The notes: a model not told the origin generated them from the letters alone. Counted from the stretch's first letter, positions 1 to 5,940 are shown. The stretch: 6,699 nt of DNA from Hyphomicrobiales bacterium (GCA_003164825.1 PLUH01000297.1:4322-11020), one strand, 5' to 3'. Translations and numbers: made by a program.

Positions 1-198
1 CTTCCACGCGCTGGAGACAAAGCGTTCGACGAGCCTCCACTCAATGCGCAAGACGGATCGGCGCGGTCAGCCATCAGGTTCTGCTCTCTCGGCGCTCCAG
101 GGACGAAAGGCATATGCTTCGCGCTCGCCGCATTCGCGTTTCGGCGATCTGCCGGCGGCGAGGTCCTCCTTCGCCCCGTCTTTGAAGGACCGGATCAT
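1..198 (-). pseudogene. Degraded HigB/RelE-type toxin remnant (left edge)
   Basis: Reading leftward from an ATG at 198-196, the product starts MIRSFKDGAKEDLAAG, very like the N-terminus of HigB-type (RelE/ParE superfamily) mRNA interferase toxins, which typically begin MIRSFKD. The frame closes at a TGA at 67-69 after 43 codons. Beyond the midpoint, other frames carry pieces that resemble the rest of the family: LMADRA at about 60-77, matching the usual LKGDRAG block, and SVLRIEWR at about 34-57, matching the usual SIRINDQWR block. The distance between start and that last block is some 17-18 codons shorter than in intact family members of about 92 residues, so an internal deletion plus frameshifts is likely. 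A partner HigA antitoxin would lie beyond the left edge. No good ribosome binding site precedes the ATG. The match is by eye, so this could still be chance; the N-terminal piece is the firmest part. Confidence 0.42.
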
Positions 199-246
199 CT
201 TCTAGAACGTCAGTCAATGAGGTCGAGCTGGCGACGGTCCGCGGCC

Positions 247-1749
247 TCATGCGCCGCGGCGGATTGGCGCGGCGACGGGCGCCGGCTCAGGCTTTCCAGC
301 CGCTCGTTTCGGCTTGCCGCGAACCAGCGCCGCCGCCGCGCCGATCGCGCCGAAACCCGCGAGCATCGCCAACACGCCGCCGACCGCCGAGAGCAGCGCG
401 GCTTCAGGCGCATGCGTTGTGCGCGCGCCAGCGCCGGTCGCCGCATGCAGTCCCCATCCGAGCGCCGTCGAGGCCGAGGCGACGCCGACGCCGGCGCCGA
501 ACACACGCAGAAGATTGAGGAGTCCGCCCGCGACGCCGGATTTCTCCGCCGGCGCCGCGCCGATCGTCGCATTGTTGTTGGGGGCGATATAGAGACCGAG
601 GCCGACGCCATAGGCGGCCAGCGCCGCCATCACGCCGGTGAGGCTCTCCGGCGTTCCGGTGAGCAACGCCGGCAACGCCAGCGCCGAGGCGAGGCAAACC
701 GCCATCCCGGCAGCCATGACGAGGCGCGGGCGCTTGTCCGCAAAAGCCCCGCCGAACGGAGCGACAAGACCAAGCGCGACCGGGATGACCGTCAGCCTCA
801 AGCCGGCTGCGAGCGATGGATCGTGGTACCCGCGGATCAGCGCAAACGACATCGCGAAAAACATTCCGTAGAGCATGGCGTAGGAGACCAGAACGCCGAC
901 ACAGCCGGCCGAGAAGGCCGCGGACTGGAAAAGACGGAGATCGATCAGCGGCGCCGGCGCTTTGCCTTCGCGCCAGATGAAGAGGCCGAGGAGGATCGGC
1001 CCGGCGGCGGCGCACGCGATGAGCGGCGCCGACGGTCCCCACGCGCGCCACTCGGCGATCGTCATCAGGAGCGCGACCAGCGCCGGGATCAGGAGCGTAG
1101 CGCCGAGAGCGTCGAAGCGGCGATCCTTGGCGAAGGACGTCGTCTTCGGCACGATCAGCCAGCCGAGGGCCGCGCCGATGAGGGCGAACGGAACGGTGAC
1201 CCAGAAGATCGAGCGCCAGCCCAGCGTCGCCAGCAGCACGCCGCCGAGCGTAGGGCCGAGGCTGAGGCCGACCGCCTGCGCCGCCGCCATGATTCCAAGC
1301 GCCTTTCCGCGCCGCGCCGAACCGGCCGCGGCAACCAGGATGACGACGCTGTTGGCCCCCAACATCGAGCCGCCGATCCCCTGCAGCACCCGGAACGCGA
1401 TCAGCAGCGGCAGGCTCGGAGCGAGGCCGCACAGGGCCGAGAACAGGCCGAACAGGGCAAAGCCGCAAAGATAGAGCGTCTTGCGTCCGCCGATTTCCGC
1501 GAGCCGCGCGAACGCCGGCAGGACGGCGGCGAAGGCAAGCACATAGGCCACGGCGACCCAGCTTACCGCATCGAGCGGCGCGTCGAATGCGTCCTCAAAC
1601 GAGGGCATGGCGAGCTGAACGATGCTGGCGTCGACCTGGCCGACGAATGCGCCGACGCACACCGTGCCGACCACGAACCACGCATAGGCAGCGCGGCGCT
1701 CGAAGAACTGCGCAGGGGCGGGCTCCGGCAATCCCCGATTCGCAGCCAC
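247..1749 (-). CDS. MFS transporter, DHA2 (EmrB/QacA-like) family
   Basis: Integral inner-membrane proton-coupled exporter of the major facilitator superfamily, predicted to expel drugs or small metabolites; the substrate cannot be told. Counting from the upstream TTG at 1809, MFS signatures appear in order: D60 in the first membrane segment, motif A-like ARLAEIGGRK (about 101-110), motif B RVLQGIGGSMLG (140-151) and antiporter motif C-like GLSLGPTLGG (181-190). Many hydrophobic segments follow, consistent with 12-14 helices, and a basic, proline-rich cytoplasmic tail closes the protein. Total length of about 500-520 residues fits DHA2 members. The start is uncertain: the open frame has no ATG before the first helix. 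I prefer GTG at 1749, which has GCGGA six bases upstream; TTG at 1809 and TTG at 1731 are alternatives. It lies downstream of the FlbD-like gene on the same strand. No regulator gene of TetR or MarR type sits beside it. Confidence 0.93.
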   Translation of the reverse strand: MAANRGLPEPAPAQFFERRAAYAWFVVGTVCVGAFVGQVDASIVQLAMPSFEDAFDAPLDAVSWVAVAYVLAFAAVLPAFARLAEIGGRKTLYLCGFALFGLFSALCGLAPSLPLLIAFRVLQGIGGSMLGANSVVILVAAAGSARRGKALGIMAAAQAVGLSLGPTLGGVLLATLGWRSIFWVTVPFALIGAALGWLIVPKTTSFAKDRRFDALGATLLIPALVALLMTIAEWRAWGPSAPLIACAAAGPILLGLFIWREGKAPAPLIDLRLFQSAAFSAGCVGVLVSYAMLYGMFFAMSFALIRGYHDPSLAAGLRLTVIPVALGLVAPFGGAFADKRPRLVMAAGMAVCLASALALPALLTGTPESLTGVMAALAAYGVGLGLYIAPNNNATIGAAPAEKSGVAGGLLNLLRVFGAGVGVASASTALGWGLHAATGAGARTTHAPEAALLSAVGGVLAMLAGFGAIGAAAALVRGKPKRAAGKPEPAPVAAPIRRGA

Positions 1750-1906
1750 TCGAATTCCGCAGTTGTGAGACGCGATAAGGAGCCTAGCCACAGGCGCGCC
1801 GTTCCGCAACGGTCTGAGGAACAGCGGCGGCCTCGGTTATCCCGTCCCCGGCCTCGCCCGCACCGGCGCAGCGCAGGTGTTCGCGTCGTCGGCGCGCCGC
1901 TCGCCT

Positions 1907-2110
1907 CTAGGTCTGCGAGGCGTCCACCAGCGAATCCGCGATTGCCGCATCAATTTGTTCAGGTATCTCCGCCACATCGATGCCGATTTGATCGCCAGGA
2001 ATCCAAATCCTGGTGCCTGCGCCGTGCGGGACGAAGGTGGCCGCAAGCGCCATGTTCACGCGAATTGTCTTTCCGCCTTCGGTCAACGTGCACTTGATCC
2101 ATTTCGTCAT
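1907..2110 (-). CDS. FlbD-like small protein
   Basis: A 67-residue cytosolic protein with no signal peptide or membrane segment. It opens MTKWIKCTLTEGGKTIRVN, then has FVPHGAGTRIWIPGDQIGIDV and an acidic helix-like tail (EIPEQIDAAIADSL). The pattern of a short beta-rich domain with I-x-V-N, a GT-x-I strand, a glycine turn and a V-x-E-(T/I)-P-E-x-I ending resembles the FlbD/SwrD family of small flagellar-associated proteins and related uncharacterised short proteins of Alphaproteobacteria. The assignment is by pattern only and the function is unknown. The ATG is well supported by GAGGAG five bases upstream. No flagellar gene is visible, so a flagellar role should not be assumed. An AT-richer stretch at about 2151-2180 could carry its promoter. 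The gene lies upstream of the MFS transporter with about 160 nt (or 97 nt, by the longer start) between them. Confidence 0.72.
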   Translation of the reverse strand: MTKWIKCTLTEGGKTIRVNMALAATFVPHGAGTRIWIPGDQIGIDVAEIPEQIDAAIADSLVDASQT

Positions 2111-2159
2111 GGCTCTCCTCGCGATATGCGGTCGTGAGACTACCGCCGCCGGTTACAGG

Positions 2160-2279
2160 TTATTCAATATCTCGGAGGCGTTTTCGAGCGTGAGCCGCCG
2201 CATCGAGCCCGGAGTCGTCCAGACGGGCGGGGACGATCGGCGCCAAGGCGATCGCCGGGAGCGCGCGCAGCCTCGTCAT
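2160..2279 (-). CDS. Doubtful 39-residue hypothetical ORF
   Basis: Between the CHRD and FlbD-like genes there is an open frame from ATG 2279 to TAA 2160, preceded by GGGAGAGG three bases before the start. It would encode a small arginine-, alanine- and leucine-rich protein beginning MTRLRALPAIALAPIVPARL, with a basic start followed by a short hydrophobic run and a charged C-terminus. I recognise no family. In sequence this GC-rich, short frames arise by chance, and the purine-rich tract may be accidental. It is listed because the 228-nt gap otherwise has no gene and the start has a plausible ribosome binding site. Confidence 0.18.
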   Translation of the reverse strand: MTRLRALPAIALAPIVPARLDDSGLDAAAHARKRLRDIE

Positions 2280-2338
2280 GGCCTCTCCCGACCTGACCCG
2301 CCCGAACGCCGCCCCCCGAACCTCGCATCCCTCCGGCC

Positions 2339-2773
2339 TTACATCGCCTTTTCCATTTGGCCGCGGATCTCGCCCGGCTTGTGCTCGGCGGTGTGGATGT
2401 TGAAATACATCATGCCGTCCGTCAGGTCCTTAGCCTGGGCGTCGGTCAATGTCGCCGAGCCCTTCATCGGGCTGTCGAGCGGGGCTTGGAGAGGCACTTC
2501 GATCGGGGCCGGCTTCCCGACCGGGGCTGGCCCGTGGAAATGGGCTGCAATCGCCGGGCCGGTGAGGCCGGAATAGTCGACCGTCCACTCGAGCTTCTTG
2601 GTGTCGGTGTCGTAGGTCGCGGTCAACGCGCCTGTGCCTTTGGAGTCGGTCGGCGGCGTCTCCGCCGCGCCGGTGAGCGTCGCCGTGTAGTGGATCACTT
2701 CCGCTTTGGGCGCGACGATCGCCGCCATATGCGCGGCGGCGAACAGCGCCGCGCCGATCATGAATGTCCGCAT
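2339..2773 (-). CDS. Secreted CHRD domain-containing protein
   Basis: A 144-residue exported protein made almost entirely of one CHRD domain, a beta-rich module first described in chordin and common in bacterial extracytoplasmic proteins; its biochemical role in bacteria is not established. Residues 1 to about 24 form a signal peptide (MRTFMIGAALFAAAHMAAIV then PKA). The CHRD signature follows: YTATLTGAAETPP (29-41), a TY-D-T-x-T-K-K-L-E-W strand (to about 63), YSGLTGP (67-73), the histidine pair in AAHFHGPA (76-83), FNIHT (124-128) and the terminal GEIRGQ (134-139). The length fits single-domain members, so it is complete. The start is fixed by AGGAGA six bases upstream of the ATG. The gene is divergent from the DUF1989 gene, and the 164-nt region between them carries an operator-like direct repeat. 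It is predicted to be periplasmic or outer-surface located. Confidence 0.93.
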   Translation of the reverse strand: MRTFMIGAALFAAAHMAAIVAPKAEVIHYTATLTGAAETPPTDSKGTGALTATYDTDTKKLEWTVDYSGLTGPAIAAHFHGPAPVGKPAPIEVPLQAPLDSPMKGSATLTDAQAKDLTDGMMYFNIHTAEHKPGEIRGQMEKAM

Positions 2774-2937
2774 GACAGTCTCCTTTCCTCGTGATTGGTC
2801 CCGGGCCCACGCTCGATGCGACGGCGCCCGCCAAAATGGATCACAACGCTAGCACAACGCTTGGTCCGCGACGAGACGCGCTTCAACCGCAGTCGGCCCT
2901 TTGCCGCTCGCCCCGCCTTCGACTACCCTCCGCCGCC
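2774..2937. promoter_or_regulatory. Divergent intergenic region with 11-bp tandem repeat
   Basis: This gap separates the 5' ends of the minus-strand CHRD gene and the plus-strand DUF1989 gene, so promoters for both should lie here. Within it, CACAACGCTAG (2842-2852) is followed directly by CACAACGCTTG (2853-2863): two copies, 10 of 11 bases identical, at a period of about one helical turn. The six-base palindrome GCTAGC spans the junction. Such face-of-helix direct repeats often bind a regulator, but no regulator gene is adjacent and no clear -35/-10 pair can be assigned on either strand. The promoter role is inferred from position. Confidence 0.35.
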
Positions 2938-3789
2938 ATGCTGATCCCGCCCCGGACAACGCCGCCGCCAGACGCCGCTGAGCGGCGCGCCGCGAAACCC
3001 ATTGTCGTCTATGCCGTCGACCGGCTGCCGGCCTACGACGCGGCCTTCTACGACAAGGCGCGCGCGGGCATGGCGAAGATCGGCGAGACGATCGTGCCGC
3101 CACGCGAGGGCCGCGCGTTCGACGTTCCGGCCGGGCATTTTTTCCGCATCGTCAGCATCGAGGGCCCGCAGGTCGGCGACCTCAACCTATGGAACGCCGC
3201 CAATCTCGACGAAAGCTTCTTCAGCGGCAAGACGCGGGCGCTCAACGCGACCCATGTGAGCGCGGGCGCGCGGCTATGGAGTGCGCTGCCCTATTTGCGG
3301 CCGATGGCGACCATCACCCGAGACACGCTCGACTGGTATGGCTTTGACTCCGACGGCGCCGGCGTTCACGACGTGATCGGCACTCGCTGCGACCCCTACA
3401 CGAACCGCCTCCTGACCGGCGGCGACTATCATCATTGTTGCCATTCGAACCTGACGCGCGCGCTGGCGGAGCGGATGAGGCTATCCCACCGCGAGGCGGA
3501 GGCGCATGTCCATGACGTGCTCAACGTGTTCATGTGCACCGGCTTCGAGCTCCATTCCCACCGCTACTTCATGAAGGCGAGCCCGGTGCGTCCGGGCGAT
3601 TACGTGGAGTTCTTCGCCGAGATCGATCTCATCGGCGCGCTGTCGGCGTGTCCGGGCGGCGATTGTGGCGAGACCCACTCGAGCGACGCGGCGCGCTGCC
3701 ATCCGCTGAAGGTTGAGATTTTCCGCCCGCGCGACGACGCGCTGCAAGGGTGGCGGCCGCCCATGGTCAGCGCCTATTCCGGGGAGTGA
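2938..3789 (+). CDS. DUF1989 / urea carboxylase-associated family protein
   Basis: A 283-residue soluble protein of the DUF1989 family, whose best-known members are encoded beside urea carboxylase and called urea carboxylase- or urea amidolyase-associated proteins; their own activity is not firmly known. Visible family blocks are: FDVPAGHFFRI (61-71), GDLNLWN (80-86), TRDTLDWYG (127-135), the His/Cys-rich DYHHCCHSNL (163-172), DVLNVFMCTG (193-202) and GDYVEFFAEIDLIGALSACPGGD (220-242, given in part as key positions D221, E224, D230, C238, D242). The clustered histidines and cysteines suggest a metal site, which is inference. The ATG at 2938 gives the usual family length; the frame stays open back to 2791 and another ATG is at 2836, but neither has a clear Shine-Dalgarno sequence. 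No urea carboxylase or allophanate hydrolase is nearby, so this is a stand-alone copy. Its stop lies 9 nt from the stop of the convergent DUF2277 gene. Confidence 0.92.
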   Translation: MLIPPRTTPPPDAAERRAAKPIVVYAVDRLPAYDAAFYDKARAGMAKIGETIVPPREGRAFDVPAGHFFRIVSIEGPQVGDLNLWNAANLDESFFSGKTRALNATHVSAGARLWSALPYLRPMATITRDTLDWYGFDSDGAGVHDVIGTRCDPYTNRLLTGGDYHHCCHSNLTRALAERMRLSHREAEAHVHDVLNVFMCTGFELHSHRYFMKASPVRPGDYVEFFAEIDLIGALSACPGGDCGETHSSDAARCHPLKVEIFRPRDDALQGWRPPMVSAYSGE

Positions 3790-3795
3790 ACCCCG
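3780..3795. other. Short hairpin at convergent gene ends
   Basis: CGGGG at 3780-3784 and CCCCG at 3791-3795 form a perfect five-base stem with a six-base loop that contains part of the stop codon of the DUF1989 gene. Only 9 nt separate the two convergent genes. There is no T-tract on either side, so it is not a typical intrinsic terminator. It may slow readthrough between the two converging transcripts, or it may be incidental. Confidence 0.25.
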
Positions 3796-3798
3796 CGC

Positions 3799-4065
3799 CT
3801 ATCCGAAGCGCAGCCGGGATCGCTCTCGAGCCTTCTGCGCCTCTGTCTCCCGGTCGCGCGGCGGGACGGCGCTGTGGAGGGACGAGATCAGATTGCGCGC
3901 GGCCTCGGCGACCTCGTCGACCGCGCGCTCGAACGCCTCCGCGTTGGCCTGCGACGGCTTGGCGAAGCCGCTCACCTTGCGCACGAACTGGAGCGCCGAC
4001 GCCCGGATTTCTGCTTCGGTTGCGGGCGGCTCGAAGTTGAACAATGGGCGAATGTTGCGGCACAT
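3799..4065 (-). CDS. DUF2277 domain-containing protein
   Basis: An 88-residue cytosolic protein matching the DUF2277 family over its whole length. The diagnostic start MCRNIRPLFNFEPPATEAEI is followed by ALQFVRKVSGFAKPS (about 25-39), A-N-x-E-A-F-x-x-A-V-D-E-V (41-53) and the terminal PPRDREtEAQKARERSRLRFG-type charged tail (68-88). The fold is predicted mainly helical. The family is widespread in Proteobacteria and Actinobacteria; its function is unknown, and I do not assign one. The ATG at 4065 is supported by GAGG five bases upstream and by the strongly conserved MCRNI start. It is the last gene of a minus-strand run, 43 nt after the SIMPL gene, and probably shares its transcript. Confidence 0.93.
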   Translation of the reverse strand: MCRNIRPLFNFEPPATEAEIRASALQFVRKVSGFAKPSQANAEAFERAVDEVAEAARNLISSLHSAVPPRDRETEAQKARERSRLRFG

Positions 4066-4108
4066 GGAAGCCTCGTCGAGCTAGCCTTGCTTCAAGTCCC
4101 GAGCCCAT

Positions 4109-4831
4109 TCATTGCGTCAGTTCGAACCGCGCGATGACGGTCACGGTCAGTCTGTCCTCGCCCGCCTCGATCGGCGGTGGGGAGGGCGCGGCCCCGGCGT
4201 ATGCGCGGGAAAACGCCACGGGCTCTTGGGGCCCGCCTTCCTCCGTGAGCACCATGAGCCGGCCGATCCTGGCGCCCCCCGCGCCGGCGTAAATCTCGGC
4301 TTTACGCCTGGCGTCGGCGACCGCGAGCGGCCGCGCCTTGTCGAGCAGCGCGCTCGGATTGTTGTGGCCAAAACCAATGCCATAGATCGAGTTGGCGCCC
4401 GCGCCCACCGCCTTGTCGAGCAGCGCCCCGAGGCGCGAAATGTCGCGAACGACCACGGTCACGTTGTTGCTCACGCTGTAGCCGACAATCGCCGGAGAGG
4501 TCTTTTGGCCCGGTGTGGACTGCGCGAACGTCGGCGAAATCGACACGTCGGAGGTCTGGATGTCGGCAGGCGGGACGCCCTCCGCCTTGATGAGCGAAAC
4601 CAGCGCGTTGGCCGCATTTGCGTTCGCCGCCATCGCCTCGCCTGCATTCCTCCCCGTGCTCGTCACGCCGACCGTCACCCGGGCGAAGTCGGGCGCGGCG
4701 GTGACGCTGCCTTCGCCGCTGACCTCGACCCAGCGGTCGTTGCTGATATCAATCAAGCGCTCGAGCGCGCGCGCGGGAGACACGGCGGCGAGCGCCGTCA
4801 GGAACGCGATCAGAAACGAGCTTGGCCGCAT
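4109..4831 (-). CDS. SIMPL (DUF541) domain-containing secreted protein
   Basis: A 240-residue exported protein of the SIMPL/DUF541 family. Residues 1-22 are a signal peptide (MRPSSFLIAFLTALAAVSPARA) with a likely cleavage site after ARA, so the mature protein should be periplasmic. The family hallmark VSGEGSVTAAPDFARVTVGV lies at 37-56; later come GYSVSNNVTVVVRDISRLG (about residues 116-134), a G-A-N-S-I-Y-G-I-G-F strand, ARPLAVADARRKAEIYA (about 164-180) and a C-terminal ARFELTQ strand. Characterised relatives include oxidative-stress-linked E. coli YggE and Brucella BP26, but a role in this organism is only inferred. The open frame extends to 4921, but the ATG at 4831 is preferred because AGGAGG stands five bases upstream and the signal peptide begins there. 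It starts 47 nt after the ATC hydrolase-like gene and precedes DUF2277. Confidence 0.92.
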   Translation of the reverse strand: MRPSSFLIAFLTALAAVSPARALERLIDISNDRWVEVSGEGSVTAAPDFARVTVGVTSTGRNAGEAMAANANAANALVSLIKAEGVPPADIQTSDVSISPTFAQSTPGQKTSPAIVGYSVSNNVTVVVRDISRLGALLDKAVGAGANSIYGIGFGHNNPSALLDKARPLAVADARRKAEIYAGAGGARIGRLMVLTEEGGPQEPVAFSRAYAGAAPSPPPIEAGEDRLTVTVIARFELTQ

Positions 4832-4878
4832 TGTTCCTCCTGCCGGGAGCGAGCTTGCGACAAGTCCGCCATGCGGCT

Positions 4879-5370
4879 TTACGTCTTCTGCGGCGGGTCG
4901 GCGCGATAGCGGAAGTCGCAATGGCTCGCGCCGCCCATGATCGTCTGCGTCCGGGTCAGTTTGATGCGCGGATCATAGCCCTCGCAGAAAGCGCCGTCGC
5001 GGTTGCAGGACAGGATATCGCCGATCTCGCCGAGGCCCATCGCACGATAGGTCTCGGCGTAGCGGCAACGCCTGACGTTGAAATCGAGCACCCCCGGCTT
5101 ATCGTCGATGACCTCGATCGCCAACGCGTCGTCCTTTGTCCACAAGGGCAGGATCGCCTTGAAGCTTTCGAGGTCCGCTCCGCCCGCGGCGCGCGAAGCC
5201 ATCTCGGTTCCGGCGTCGATCGCCGCGCGGCGAATGGCGCGGCGCAGGATGTCGCGCGCTTTGTCCTCGCCGACCGCCTTACGCATTTCATCATAGACCG
5301 GAGCGATGATCGCCGCCTCGATTTTGCGCCGAGCCAAGATGCCAAGTTCGCCGTCCTTGTGGTCGTTCAT
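4879..5370 (-). CDS. L-2-amino-thiazoline-4-carboxylic acid hydrolase family protein
   Basis: A 163-residue soluble protein resembling the ATC hydrolase family. The named activity opens the thiazoline ring of L-ATC to N-carbamoyl-L-cysteine, a step in cysteine formation in some pseudomonads; most family members are untested. After a helical N-terminal half (KIEAAIIAPVYDEM at 16-29, then an Arg/Ala-rich helix) the family core begins at FNVRRCRYAETYRAMGL (97-113), followed by LSCNRDGAFCEGY (120-132), TRTQTIMGGASHCDFRYR (139-156). Conserved-looking cysteines are C102, C122 and C151; C129 is an extra. The ATG at 5370 has only a weak ribosome binding site, but no other start fits better. It heads the minus-strand run with SIMPL and DUF2277 and diverges from the VOC gene. 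No N-carbamoyl-L-cysteine amidohydrolase is present in the window, so the exact substrate is open. Confidence 0.86.
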   Translation of the reverse strand: MNDHKDGELGILARRKIEAAIIAPVYDEMRKAVGEDKARDILRRAIRRAAIDAGTEMASRAAGGADLESFKAILPLWTKDDALAIEVIDDKPGVLDFNVRRCRYAETYRAMGLGEIGDILSCNRDGAFCEGYDPRIKLTRTQTIMGGASHCDFRYRADPPQKT

Positions 5371-5510
5371 GACCCGAAAGCCTGCGCCGGGCCCAGGGCG
5401 GGTGTCAAATTCCAGCTTTTGACGATCATCGACTTGACAGCCGCCGTGGGAGGCGCGGACTGTGGCGCCAGCTTCGTTCGTCTGTTGCGGGCATAAGGGA
5501 GGAGAGACCC
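5371..5510. promoter_or_regulatory. Divergent intergenic region, mirrored TTGACA boxes
   Basis: This 140-nt gap lies between the 5' ends of the ATC hydrolase-like gene (minus) and the VOC gene (plus). A TTGACA hexamer, the ideal -35 sequence, occurs on the plus strand at 5434-5439 and on the minus strand at 5408-5403, facing outward. Neither is followed by a recognisable TATAAT-like element at the usual spacing, though alphaproteobacterial -10 boxes are often weak. The two boxes also form an inverted repeat with a 25-base spacer. A strong ribosome binding site for the VOC gene, AGGGAGGAGAG, ends just before the final ACCC. Confidence 0.3.
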
Positions 5511-5909
5511 ATGCCGATCGATCGGATGGATCATTTCACCATCCTCACCACCAACACCGAAGAGACAGTCGCCTTCTATTACGATGTGCTCGGATTCACG
5601 CCCGGGCCGCGGCCGGACTTCTCGTTTCCCGGCGCCTGGCTCTATAACGGCGGCAAGGCGGTGCTGCATGTGGTCGAAAAGTCGGTTATTCCGGAGGGCG
5701 GCGGGGTCCTCGACCATATCGCCTTCTGGGGCGCGGACGTACCAGCTTATCTCGCCAAGCTGAAGGCGCGCGGCGTCAAATACGACCTGCGCCGGTTGCC
5801 GCAATCCGGCCACGCCGCGGGGCTGTGGCAATTGTTCTTCTTCGATCCGAGCGGGGCACGGGTCGAGATCGACTTCGCGGCGACGGAAAGCGCCGAGCCA
5901 CAGGGCTGA
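5511..5909 (+). CDS. VOC (glyoxalase/bleomycin-resistance fold) family protein
   Basis: A 132-residue cytosolic protein with the vicinal oxygen chelate fold of two beta-alpha-beta-beta-beta units. The first unit starts MDHFTILTTNTEETVAFYYDVLGF (6-29) and ends VLHVVE (51-56); the second starts DHIAFWGADVPAYLAKLKARG (68-88) and ends LFFFDPSGARVEIDF (108-122). Metal ligands expected for the fold are visible at H8, H53 or E56, H69 and E119, so a divalent-metal enzyme is likely. The family includes glyoxalase I, ring-cleaving dioxygenases, epimerases and drug-binding resistance proteins, and the substrate cannot be chosen from sequence. Single-module proteins of about 130 residues act as dimers. 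The ATG at 5511 is supported by a strong GGGAGGAG sequence. It lies 93 nt upstream of kdsA on the same strand, possibly co-transcribed. Confidence 0.93.
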   Translation: MPIDRMDHFTILTTNTEETVAFYYDVLGFTPGPRPDFSFPGAWLYNGGKAVLHVVEKSVIPEGGGVLDHIAFWGADVPAYLAKLKARGVKYDLRRLPQSGHAAGLWQLFFFDPSGARVEIDFAATESAEPQG

Positions 5910-5940
5910 TTGGTCGAGGCGAGCGGCCGATGGCTCGCCG
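5891..5940 (+). repeat. Imperfect inverted repeat across the VOC stop
   Basis: CGCCGAGCCA at 5891-5900 pairs with TGGCTCGCCG at 5931-5940 with a single mismatch, and an inner GGTCG/CGGCC pairing can form in the 30-base loop. The structure spans the VOC stop codon. No T-run follows, so it is not a classic terminator; it could be a 3'-end stabilising hairpin or a weak attenuator before kdsA. Confidence 0.25.

Noticed and set aside
404..1468. A 354-codon minus-strand open frame
   Set aside because: It is a shifted-frame shadow of the MFS gene, very rich in Arg, Gly and Pro, with no membrane segments or motifs.
217..2097. A 626-codon plus-strand open frame, open even from position 1
   Set aside because: It runs antisense to the MFS and FlbD-like genes, and its product is a low-complexity Arg/Ala/Glu-rich chain with no recognisable domain. 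Long antisense frames are common in GC-rich coding DNA.
2111..2338. Possible intrinsic terminator or RNA gene after the CHRD gene
   Set aside because: No stable stem followed by a T-run was found. The only notable item is the short GGTTA pair at 2151-2155 and 2158-2162 in an AT-richer patch, too little to call.
4112..4909. A 265-codon plus-strand open frame
   Set aside because: It is antisense to the SIMPL gene, which has a signal peptide, family motifs and a strong ribosome binding site. The antisense product is Arg-rich and shows no family match.
4822..5496. A 224-codon plus-strand open frame
   Set aside because: It is antisense to the ATC hydrolase-like gene, whose frame carries the conserved family core.
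5367..5831. A 154-codon minus-strand open frame
   Set aside because: It is antisense to the VOC gene and its upstream region; the VOC frame has the expected metal ligands and a strong ribosome binding site.
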